This document shows positions 1-4,495 of a DNA stretch of 6,165 nucleotides, piece by piece. The notes beneath the pieces are model-generated. The model did not search any database and had not been told where the DNA came from. It saw only the letters and a program-made list of their open reading frames with translations. Where the stretch lies: contig JAYPTI010000169.1 in NCBI GenBank assembly GCA_038133505.1, positions 1-6,165 of the forward strand, written 5' to 3'. The DNA is from JAYQUR01 sp038133505 (GTDB lineage: Bacteria > Pseudomonadota > Alphaproteobacteria > MPNO01 > UBA830). Position numbers and translations under genes: made by a program. Position 1 is the stretch's first letter, and each line of letters opens with the position of its first letter.

Positions 1-412
1 TGAAGTTTTTCCCCTTGAGGTCCGCGTAGGACTTGATCGGCGAATTCGCCGGCACGGCCGTTTGCAGGATGCCCGGATAGAGCGTCGCGAAGTAGCGGAT
101 GTTCTCGTGCTTCTTATTGAACTTGCCCTTGCCGGCGTAGCCTTCGTAGGCCGTGAAGCCGAAGGTCCAGCCCAGTTCCGCCGCGCCCTTGTCGACGTTG
201 CGGACGTTGCCGACGCCGCCGCCGGGGCCGTTCGACGTACGGATGCCGGAAATTTCCTTCTGCGCGACTTCCATCATCTTCGCGCCGAACGGATACCAGG
301 CGCCGCCGGCGGGACCCGCCAGCATGCGCACGAACGTGTCGGCGGCCGTCGCGCTGGTCGCCGCGAACGCCAGCGGCAGGGCCGCGATCGCAACTTTGGT
401 GATCGTTCTCAT
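1..412 (-). CDS. TAXI-family TRAP transporter solute-binding protein, N-terminal part
   Basis: This is the 5' part of a gene that leaves the window at base 1; 137 codons are visible. The protein opens with a signal peptide (MRTITK, then a hydrophobic stretch to about residue 20, with a likely cut after ATA at 21-23), so the mature protein should be periplasmic. Residues 32-41 (AGPAGGAWYP) and the Gly-rich segment around 63-69 (GPGGGVGNVR) are typical of TAXI binding proteins, which capture a small, usually anionic ligand for a TRAP permease. The start ATG at 412-410 is preceded by AGGGAG (bases 419-424). It lies downstream of the dioxygenase and the XRE-aldolase fusion on the same strand, so an aromatic or related organic acid is a reasonable ligand, by inference only. 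It also seems to have its own promoter and a leader hairpin. The membrane subunits of the transporter, if present, are outside the window. Confidence 0.88.
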   Translation of the reverse strand, partial: MRTITKVAIAALPLAFAATSATAADTFVRMLAGPAGGAWYPFGAKMMEVAQKEISGIRTSNGPGGGVGNVRNVDKGAAELGWTFGFTAYEGYAGKGKFNKKHENIRYFATLYPGILQTAVPANSPIKSYADLKGKNF

Positions 413-430
413 GGTTTTCTCCCTAATTCG

Positions 431-453
431 GGGAGCCGGTTCGTCCGGCTCCC
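431..453 (-). other. Stem-loop in the leader of the TAXI gene
   Basis: GGGAGCCGG (431-439) and CCGGCTCCC (445-453) form a perfect 9-bp GC-rich stem with a 5-base loop. It ends 18 bases before the TAXI start codon and has no T-run after it on either strand, so it does not look like an intrinsic terminator. Lying near the 5' end of a transcript from the promoter-like element at 476-504, it could protect the message of an abundant binding protein; that role is inferred. Confidence 0.55.
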
Positions 454-475
454 GCCTGAAACTTGTTATGAGAGA

Positions 476-504
476 AATATCCCGCGAACGGGCGGAGGGC
501 GCAA
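476..504 (-). promoter_or_regulatory. Promoter-like element upstream of the TAXI gene
   Basis: Read on the minus strand: TTGCGC (504-499), 17 bases, then GATATT (481-476). This fits sigma-70 spacing and would start transcription near base 469, giving a leader of roughly 57 bases. The surrounding 24 bases (484-507) match 2377-2398, upstream of the dioxygenase, with one mismatch and a 2-base gap. The recurrence makes it more credible than either copy alone. Confidence 0.4.
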
Positions 505-522
505 GGGTGCGAAAATCGGCGC

Positions 523-1428
523 CTAAGCTTCCGGATCGCCCGCCGTCAGGTAGTCCCACATGCGCTCGAAGATGCGCCCGGAGGATACCGCGCGGGCCTT
601 CGCCTGGTCGGCGTCGTAGACCACCGACTCGTCCTCGCGCCCCGTCGCCATGACAGCGAGCTCGGTCTTCGCCGCTTCCTCCAGATAGAACGCCATGCAG
701 ATAGCCTCCTCGACCGTCGCGCCGGTCAGCACGCAGCCGTTGCCGCGCATGACGATGGCGCGCGAGTCGCCGAGCGTTTCCGCGAACTTCACCGCCGCCT
801 CGTCGTTCCGCATGAGGAGCGGGTCGTCCCACAGCGCCGCCTGCGGCGCGAAATAGGTGCCGAAACCGATGCGCACCTTCGGCGTCCGCCGAAAGGTCGA
901 GAGCGTCATGACGTCACGCAGGAACGTCCGCGCGATGCCGTTGATGTCGTGACGCCGCTTGTAGATCTGCTGGTGGCAGCGCACCTCGCCGAGGACGCCG
1001 TCCGGCAACGGGCCGTCGATCGGCACCACGGTACCTTCGTCGTCGGGCGTGACGAGCCCCATCGGCTTCGGCGCGCAGACGAGGAAACTGTCCGCGTCGA
1101 GGCGGGCGCTGACGTGGCCGTAGGCATGGCCCAGATCGTTGCGCCCGAGTGCCCGCGCCGCCATGCGGACGCGGACCTGCGTGCGCTCGATCGGCTCGCC
1201 GAGCGTTCCGAATTCGGTTTCGGCCATTTTCTTTCCTTCAAATTTCGAGAGCACTTCGTCTGTTGAAAGCTCTAAAACGCGAGCAATAACAAATATTTCT
1301 TCGGCCCGAACACGTCTTCGATTTGCAACAATTTCCGAGATTCGGGGTTGGGCAACCCCAAGAGCGTCAGCCAACTCTTTTTGAGTAATTCCCAGTTCTC
1401 GAAGCCGCGCGTTTAGCCAATTGTGCAT
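523..1428 (-). CDS. XRE helix-turn-helix fused to a class II aldolase/adducin domain lacking metal ligands
   Basis: The 301-residue protein has two parts. Residues 1-62 are an XRE/Cro-type DNA-binding domain (ITQKELADALGV at 14-25, recognition helix about 27-38). Residues 69-301 are a class II aldolase/adducin domain, recognisable from GHAYGHVSARL (100-110), the IYKRRHDIN region (155-163), MRGNG (227-231) and a final helix with EEAICMAFYLEEAAK. In active family members the metal site is a Glu before IY, an HxH, and the His of MRGHG. Here these positions are Gln154, Arg167, Phe169 and Asn230, so a classical metal-dependent aldolase or decarboxylase reaction is unlikely. A ligand-sensing regulator is one inference; altered chemistry is another. 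It follows the dioxygenase gene by 31 bases. Met1 has only a weak purine-rich leader (TAAGAAAG), whereas Met68 has a good ribosome site. Bases 1231-1440 are 47% GC against about 69% at 1021-1140. Confidence 0.85.
   Translation of the reverse strand: MHNWLNARLRELGITQKELADALGVAQPRISEIVANRRRVRAEEIFVIARVLELSTDEVLSKFEGKKMAETEFGTLGEPIERTQVRVRMAARALGRNDLGHAYGHVSARLDADSFLVCAPKPMGLVTPDDEGTVVPIDGPLPDGVLGEVRCHQQIYKRRHDINGIARTFLRDVMTLSTFRRTPKVRIGFGTYFAPQAALWDDPLLMRNDEAAVKFAETLGDSRAIVMRGNGCVLTGATVEEAICMAFYLEEAAKTELAVMATGREDESVVYDADQAKARAVSSGRIFERMWDYLTAGDPEA
1234..1239 (-). promoter_or_regulatory. Internal ribosome binding site before Met68 of the fusion gene
   Basis: On the minus strand GAAGGA lies 6 bases before the in-frame ATG at 1227-1225, which is exactly the junction between the XRE and aldolase domains. 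The same bases encode the linker FEGKK. It is stronger than the leader of Met1, so a stand-alone aldolase-domain protein of 234 residues (residues 68-301) could be made from the same message, or could even be the main product. Confidence 0.5.
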
Positions 1429-1459
1429 CGCCGAAATTCTTTCTTACAGCGTTGCGGCG

Positions 1460-2317
1460 TTACTCCCGGAACTCGGGGATGTCGGGCTTGGAGCCCCACA
1501 CGCAGAACGACTCGGGCGTGAACGGGAACTGGCGCGGCCGCCAGTCGTCGTCCGGCTCGATCATGCGCACGCCGCAGGAATATTCGTAGACCATTCCGTC
1601 GGGGCCTTCGAAATACAGGAACCGGGCGCCGGAAGTGGCATGGCGCCCCGGCCCGAACACGATGCGCTCCTGCCGGTCCTGGAGAAAATAGGACGAGCGC
1701 ATGATGTCGTCGGTCTCGCGGACCTGGAAGTTGATGTGCTGCACGCCGGCGTGGTCGGTCGGGAACAGCGCGAATCGATGATGGACCTTGTCGAACGACA
1801 TCAGCGGCGCATCGCCTATCCAGTCGTTGGACGTGAAGTTGAACACCGTCGTCCAGAACTTCTCGTCGCGCGGCGCATCCGACGTCTTGAGACCGATATG
1901 GTTGAACCAGTACACGCCGGCGTCGCGGCTCGGGAAATAGCGGACGCCTGAATGGAAGGGCCGGACGATCAAGTCGAACTTGTTGCCGGTCGGATCCTTG
2001 AAGGTGAGGTACTTCATGACCCGGCGGATCGCGGCGCCTTCGGCGTCGCCCCACGTGACTTCGACGCCGTTCGCCTCGAGATGGCTCGCCGCAGCGTCGA
2101 GCGCCGCGTAGTCCTCGACGGCGACGCCCACGGTATTGTCCTTCGGGTCGCCTTCGAAATAGCAGAGATTGTGGTTGCGGTCGTCGCCGCGAAGGTAAAT
2201 CCGGCCGTTTTCGCGCGCGACCTCCTCCAGACCGTATATGTCCTGCGCCCATTTCGACGCTTCGCTCGGATTCGAGGCGCCCAGATGGACGTAATTGAGG
2301 TCCTTGAGTTCGATCAT
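1460..2317 (-). CDS. Type I extradiol ring-cleavage dioxygenase (VOC superfamily)
   Basis: A 285-residue two-domain VOC protein of the length and layout of BphC/catechol 2,3-dioxygenase-type enzymes, which open catechol rings next to the two hydroxyls using Fe(II) and O2. The C-terminal domain carries the full set: metal ligands His140 (WFNHIGL), His194 (GVQHINF) and Glu245 (VYEYSCG), plus second-sphere His180 (KVHHRF), His226 (GPGRH) and Tyr235 (FLYFEGP). The His226-Tyr235 spacing of 9 equals that of BphC His241-Tyr250 as I recall it. The N-terminal VOC module (about 5-118) lacks the metal site, as usual. I chose the ATG at 2317-2315 because GGAGGA (2329-2324) stands 6 bases upstream; a longer reading to 2395 adds 26 residues unlike the family and runs through the promoter-like element. 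It is first in the minus-strand set with the fusion and TAXI genes. The substrate cannot be read from the sequence. Confidence 0.88.
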   Translation of the reverse strand: MIELKDLNYVHLGASNPSEASKWAQDIYGLEEVARENGRIYLRGDDRNHNLCYFEGDPKDNTVGVAVEDYAALDAAASHLEANGVEVTWGDAEGAAIRRVMKYLTFKDPTGNKFDLIVRPFHSGVRYFPSRDAGVYWFNHIGLKTSDAPRDEKFWTTVFNFTSNDWIGDAPLMSFDKVHHRFALFPTDHAGVQHINFQVRETDDIMRSSYFLQDRQERIVFGPGRHATSGARFLYFEGPDGMVYEYSCGVRMIEPDDDWRPRQFPFTPESFCVWGSKPDIPEFRE

Positions 2318-2367
2318 GACGATTCCTCCGTTCGGCGCAGATGGCTCCGCCGCGCCGCGTGGACCGT

Positions 2368-2395
2368 ATGATATCTGCGAACGAGCGGGGCGCAA
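2368..2395 (-). promoter_or_regulatory. Promoter-like element upstream of the dioxygenase
   Basis: Read on the minus strand: TTGCGC (2395-2390), 16 bases, then TATCAT (2373-2368). Transcription would begin near 2361, about 44 bases before the dioxygenase start. The -35 hexamer sits in CCCTTGCGCCC, also found at the TAXI-gene element, and both spacers contain CGTTCGC. The -35 region also forms one arm of the inverted repeat at 2386-2415. Confidence 0.4.
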
Positions 2396-2415
2396 GGGCG
2401 GAACCCTGCGCCCCG
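2386..2415 (-). other. Inverted repeat overlapping the dioxygenase promoter-like element
   Basis: CGGGGCGCA (2386-2394) pairs with TGCGCCCCG (2407-2415); inside it, GGG (2396-2398) pairs with CCC (2404-2406), with one bulged A and a CGGAA loop. It lies 77 bases past the stop of the coiled-coil gene (2492) and 69 bases before the dioxygenase start. No T-run follows on the minus strand (CTCGTT), so a classical terminator is doubtful. An operator over the -35 hexamer or a transcript-end hairpin are both possible. Confidence 0.4.
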
Positions 2416-2462
2416 AAGTGGAGGGGAAACTACCTGAACTACGCCGGTGGCGAGGGGCGGTC

Positions 2463-2474
2463 AGGCGGCCGCCT
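2463..2474. repeat. 12-bp perfect palindrome after the coiled-coil gene
   Basis: AGGCGGCCGCCT reads the same on both strands and lies 17 bases past the end of the coiled-coil gene. With no loop it is a poor hairpin. In such GC-rich DNA it may be chance, so I record it without a function. Confidence 0.25.
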
Positions 2475-2491
2475 TCAAACGGATGTCGGGA

Positions 2492-3241
2492 CTATTTGTC
2501 CGAGACCTTGCTGTGCAGGCTGCTGAGCTGATCGCGAAGCTGTTCGATCTCGCGAAGCTCGCGTGCAAGATCGTCGTCCTCTTCCGCGTCGTCTTCCTGC
2601 GTTGCTTCGGGGCGGACGGACCCCTCGATGCGAGCGATGAGATCGCGGATACCGACGCTCGCGGAATCGTCGCTGACGCGCTCGGGGATATCGAGATCGT
2701 CTTCGTCCTCGAAATCGTCGTGGGCCGCATCGGCCGCGGCCGGCTTGGCGGCGTCGCTTTCCATCGTCCGGCCGAGAAGGGCGCCGAAGCTCAGGTCTTC
2801 GTCGTCGTCCATCTCGTCGAGAGGCGTGCCGAGTTCGAGCGGATCGTCGGTCTCGAGATCGTCCAGCGACTGCGCCGGCGCTGCACGGGGCGGCCTGGGC
2901 GCGGGCGGGGCGATCCTGCCTGCGGCGGGTTCGGACTGAAGAAGATCGTCGGCAAGACGGGTGACCTCGGGAACGGTCTCGTTGCCGCTGTCCTCGATGC
3001 TGCCTTCGACGATCGAAACCAGCTTGTCGACGAGCGCCGACAGTTCGTCGTTCACCCGGGAAAGCTCGGTTACTTCGTCGCGGAAGCGCGCAATTTCCTT
3101 TTCCTGGGCATCGAAACGGCCGCGGATCTGTTCCCACATCTTCAGCAGGGCATCGCTTTCGCGCTCCCGCGCCGAATGCGCCGACTTCAGATGGCGCTCC
3201 GCATATTCGATCCGTTCCTTGAGTACCCCTAAATCACGCAT
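2492..3241 (-). CDS. Unrecognised acidic protein with N- and C-terminal coiled coils
   Basis: I do not recognise a family for this 249-residue protein. There is no signal peptide or membrane segment, so it should be cytoplasmic. Residues about 5-80 are charged and heptad-like (for example IEYAERHLKS, VTELSRVNDELSALVDKLV), predicting a long coiled coil. Residues 103-127 are Pro/Ala-rich (APPAPRPPRAAPAQ). Residues 128-223 are very acidic with runs such as DEMDDDEDL and DDFEDEDDLD, likely disordered, with one possible short helix at GIRDLIARIEG (197-207). Residues 224-246 (LARELREIEQLRDQL) form a second short coiled coil. This layout suits a scaffold or adaptor, an inference from shape only. The ATG at 3241-3239 has only a weak ribosome site (GTGCGGAT), but no better in-frame start is visible. 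It is divergent from the sugar-phosphate transferase across an AT-rich regulatory gap. Confidence 0.75.
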   Translation of the reverse strand: MRDLGVLKERIEYAERHLKSAHSARERESDALLKMWEQIRGRFDAQEKEIARFRDEVTELSRVNDELSALVDKLVSIVEGSIEDSGNETVPEVTRLADDLLQSEPAAGRIAPPAPRPPRAAPAQSLDDLETDDPLELGTPLDEMDDDEDLSFGALLGRTMESDAAKPAAADAAHDDFEDEDDLDIPERVSDDSASVGIRDLIARIEGSVRPEATQEDDAEEDDDLARELREIEQLRDQLSSLHSKVSDK

Positions 3242-3271
3242 ATCCGCACCGCGTTTTGACGTTTTTTAATG

Positions 3272-3279
3272 ATGGTTAA
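3272..3279 (-). promoter_or_regulatory. CtrA-like half-site TTAACCAT
   Basis: On the minus strand the sequence is TTAACCAT followed by CATTAA, so two TTAA cores are 6 bases apart (3266-3269 and 3276-3279). CtrA, the alphaproteobacterial cell-cycle regulator, is known to bind TTAA-N7-TTAA(C) and the TTAACCAT half-site; the N6 spacing here is one short. A second GGTTAA lies at 3305-3310, 31 bases (about three helical turns) away. The site is 31 bases upstream of the coiled-coil gene start, so regulation of that gene is plausible but unproven. Confidence 0.4.
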
Positions 3280-3335
3280 AGGTGCGCGGATAAAATTGAG
3301 AATTGGTTAACGTAAACGAAGCATGAAGCGGTTTT

Positions 3336-3344
3336 TGTGGATAA
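3336..3344 (+). promoter_or_regulatory. Exact DnaA box (TGTGGATAA)
   Basis: TGTGGATAA is the exact reverse complement of the consensus DnaA box TTATCCACA. Weaker relatives lie in the same gap: ATATCCGCA at 3240-3248 and CGCGGATAA at 3284-3292. Bases 3251-3350 are only 39% GC. DnaA may act here as a transcription factor for one or both divergent genes. A replication origin would need more boxes and origin-type neighbours, which are not seen. Confidence 0.45.
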
Positions 3345-3413
3345 ACGCGTTGCAGGCCCCCGAACGGAGCGATTCGCCTCCCGCCGGGCGGAACATCGCA
3401 TAGTATCATCGCG

Positions 3414-4478
3414 ATGACCCTGGATGCCTTCTATCTCCACCTCGCCTTTGCGCTCGGATTGTTCGGTGCGGCCGTTCTTGCGACGCGGATCGTCCTGCGG
3501 TTCGGGGTCCTAGACGAGCCCAATCACCGCTCTAGCCACGAGAGGCCGACCCCGTCCGGCGGCGGGATCGCGATCGTTGCGAGCTTCGCAGCCGGGTTCG
3601 CGGCCGTTCTCGCGGTCAGCGACGAGGCGCGGCTGTCGGCGTTCCATCTCGTCGGGTTCGGGGCCGCAGCAGTCGCCATTGCCGCGGTCGGCTATGTCGA
3701 CGATCTGAAGCTGCTGAAGACCTTCAAGGTCAAGCTGGCGGCGCAGGTCGGGGCGGCGCTGCTGCTGACGCTTTTCGGGATCGTCGTCACGCGGATCAGC
3801 GTTCCCGGAATCGGCGCGGTCGATCTCGGCTGGGCCGGCTACCCGTTGACGATCCTGTGGGTGGTGACCCTGACCAACGTCTTCAACTTCATGGACGGGC
3901 TGGACGGGCTCGCCGGCGGCACCGCCGTCATCGTCGCGTCGTTCCTCTGTGCGGTGACGTTCCTCGAAGGGTCTTTTTTCGTCTACATCCTGTGCTACGT
4001 GATCGCTGCGAGCGCCGCCGGTTTTCTGATTTTCAATTTTCCGCCAGCGCGTCTGTTCATGGGCGACGTCGGCAGCCAGTTTCTCGGCTTCGCGTTCGCG
4101 GCGCTCGCGGTCGTTGCAGCCGAGGTCGATGCGTCGCGCACGTCGCTGCTCGTCGTCCCGCTCCTGTTCTTCCACTTCCTGTTCGATGTCTTCTTCACGC
4201 TGGTTCGTCGCGCGCTTCGCGGCGAGAACATCACGCAGGCCCACCGCAGCCACCTGTATCAGCTCCTGAACCGATCCGGCACGTCGCACCGTGCGGTGAC
4301 GCTTCTTCATTACGGCGTGACGGCGGCGCAGGGGGGCGGCGCGCTATATCTGCTTCAGGCCGGACCCGACAGACGGATCGCCGTGTTTTTGCCGTTTCTG
4401 GTCTGGGAGATCGGCTACGCCGCGGTCGTGATGCGTCGTGCCCGCAAGGCCGGGCTGCTCGAGAGCCCCGCCGGCTGA
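3414..4478 (+). CDS. Polyprenyl-phosphate sugar-1-phosphate transferase (MraY/WecA/WbpL family)
   Basis: A 354-residue integral membrane protein with about ten hydrophobic segments, the usual size for the family. These enzymes move a sugar-1-phosphate, typically from a UDP-sugar, onto undecaprenyl phosphate in the inner membrane, the first step of many surface glycans. Visible motifs in order: HRSSHERPTPSGGG (38-51), the catalytic Asp pair in GYVDDLKLL (93-101), NVFNFMDGLDGLAGG (155-169), the metal/phosphate motif FMGDVGS (215-221), and AHRSHLYQLL (276-285). The first and last resemble WbpL-type O-antigen initiators more than MraY of peptidoglycan synthesis. All key residues are present. The ATG at 3414 has no clear ribosome site; a TAGTAT hexamer 7 bases upstream would fit a leaderless message, or else the gene is weakly translated. 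It converges on the minus-strand glycan genes with a 6-base gap. The sugar donor cannot be read from the sequence. Confidence 0.92.
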   Translation: MTLDAFYLHLAFALGLFGAAVLATRIVLRFGVLDEPNHRSSHERPTPSGGGIAIVASFAAGFAAVLAVSDEARLSAFHLVGFGAAAVAIAAVGYVDDLKLLKTFKVKLAAQVGAALLLTLFGIVVTRISVPGIGAVDLGWAGYPLTILWVVTLTNVFNFMDGLDGLAGGTAVIVASFLCAVTFLEGSFFVYILCYVIAASAAGFLIFNFPPARLFMGDVGSQFLGFAFAALAVVAAEVDASRTSLLVVPLLFFHFLFDVFFTLVRRALRGENITQAHRSHLYQLLNRSGTSHRAVTLLHYGVTAAQGGGALYLLQAGPDRRIAVFLPFLVWEIGYAAVVMRRARKAGLLESPAG

Positions 4479-4479
4479 C

Positions 4480-4495
4480 TCGGCCTAACGGCCGA
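4480..4495. terminator. Small hairpin between convergent genes
   Basis: TCGGCC (4480-4485) and GGCCGA (4490-4495) form a 6-bp stem with a TAAC loop, starting 2 bases after the transferase stop and overlapping the minus-strand stop codon (4485-4487). GCCGG (4470-4474) and CCGGC (4497-4501) could extend it. Being symmetric it could end transcripts from both sides, but it lacks T-runs, so its terminator role is tentative. Confidence 0.3.

Larger units (their letters stand above)
3242..3413. other. AT-rich divergent intergenic region
   Basis: This 172-base gap separates the starts of the divergent coiled-coil and sugar-phosphate transferase genes, so it must hold promoters for both. Besides the DnaA and CtrA-like motifs, TATCCGCACC (3241-3250) recurs inverted as GGTGCGCGGATA (3281-3292, 2 extra bases), with a 30-base spacer. 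I could not assign a convincing -35/-10 pair for the minus gene. For the plus gene, TAGTAT at 3401-3406 ends 7 bases before the start codon. Confidence 0.6.

Noticed and set aside
1343..1358. GGGGTT...AACCCC inverted repeat within the XRE coding part
   Set aside because: Stem of 6 bp with a 4-base loop inside the helix-turn-helix codons; no regulatory position and easily due to chance.
1228..1450. Similar TTCTTTC-type tracts at both ends of the AT-rich XRE segment, as possible target duplications
   Set aside because: The match is only about 8 bases and both tracts are simply purine-rich ribosome-site leaders on the minus strand; no terminal inverted repeats accompany them.
1421..2371. Plus-strand open frames at 1421-1951 and 1952-2371
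   Set aside because: They lie antisense to the dioxygenase, whose catalytic residues are all in place; the plus-strand proteins show no recognisable motif and are GC-driven shadows.
2318..2395. 26-residue N-terminal extension of the dioxygenase to an ATG at 2395
   Set aside because: It would cross the promoter-like element and ignore the GGAGGA site 6 bases before the ATG at 2317; VOC enzymes normally begin about where Met at 2317 does.
2447..3232. Plus-strand open frame of 261 codons opposite the coiled-coil gene
   Set aside because: Its composition is a mirror of the acidic/coiled-coil codons. The minus-strand reading has an organised domain layout and sits next to a plausible promoter region, so I kept that one, though neither has a known family.
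3242..3413. Chromosome replication origin
   Set aside because: Only one exact DnaA box and no origin-type neighbour genes in view; a DnaA-regulated promoter is the simpler reading.
3510..4310. Minus-strand open frame of 266 codons inside the transferase gene
   Set aside because: Extremely Arg/Asp/Glu-rich shadow of a clear MraY/WecA-family gene.
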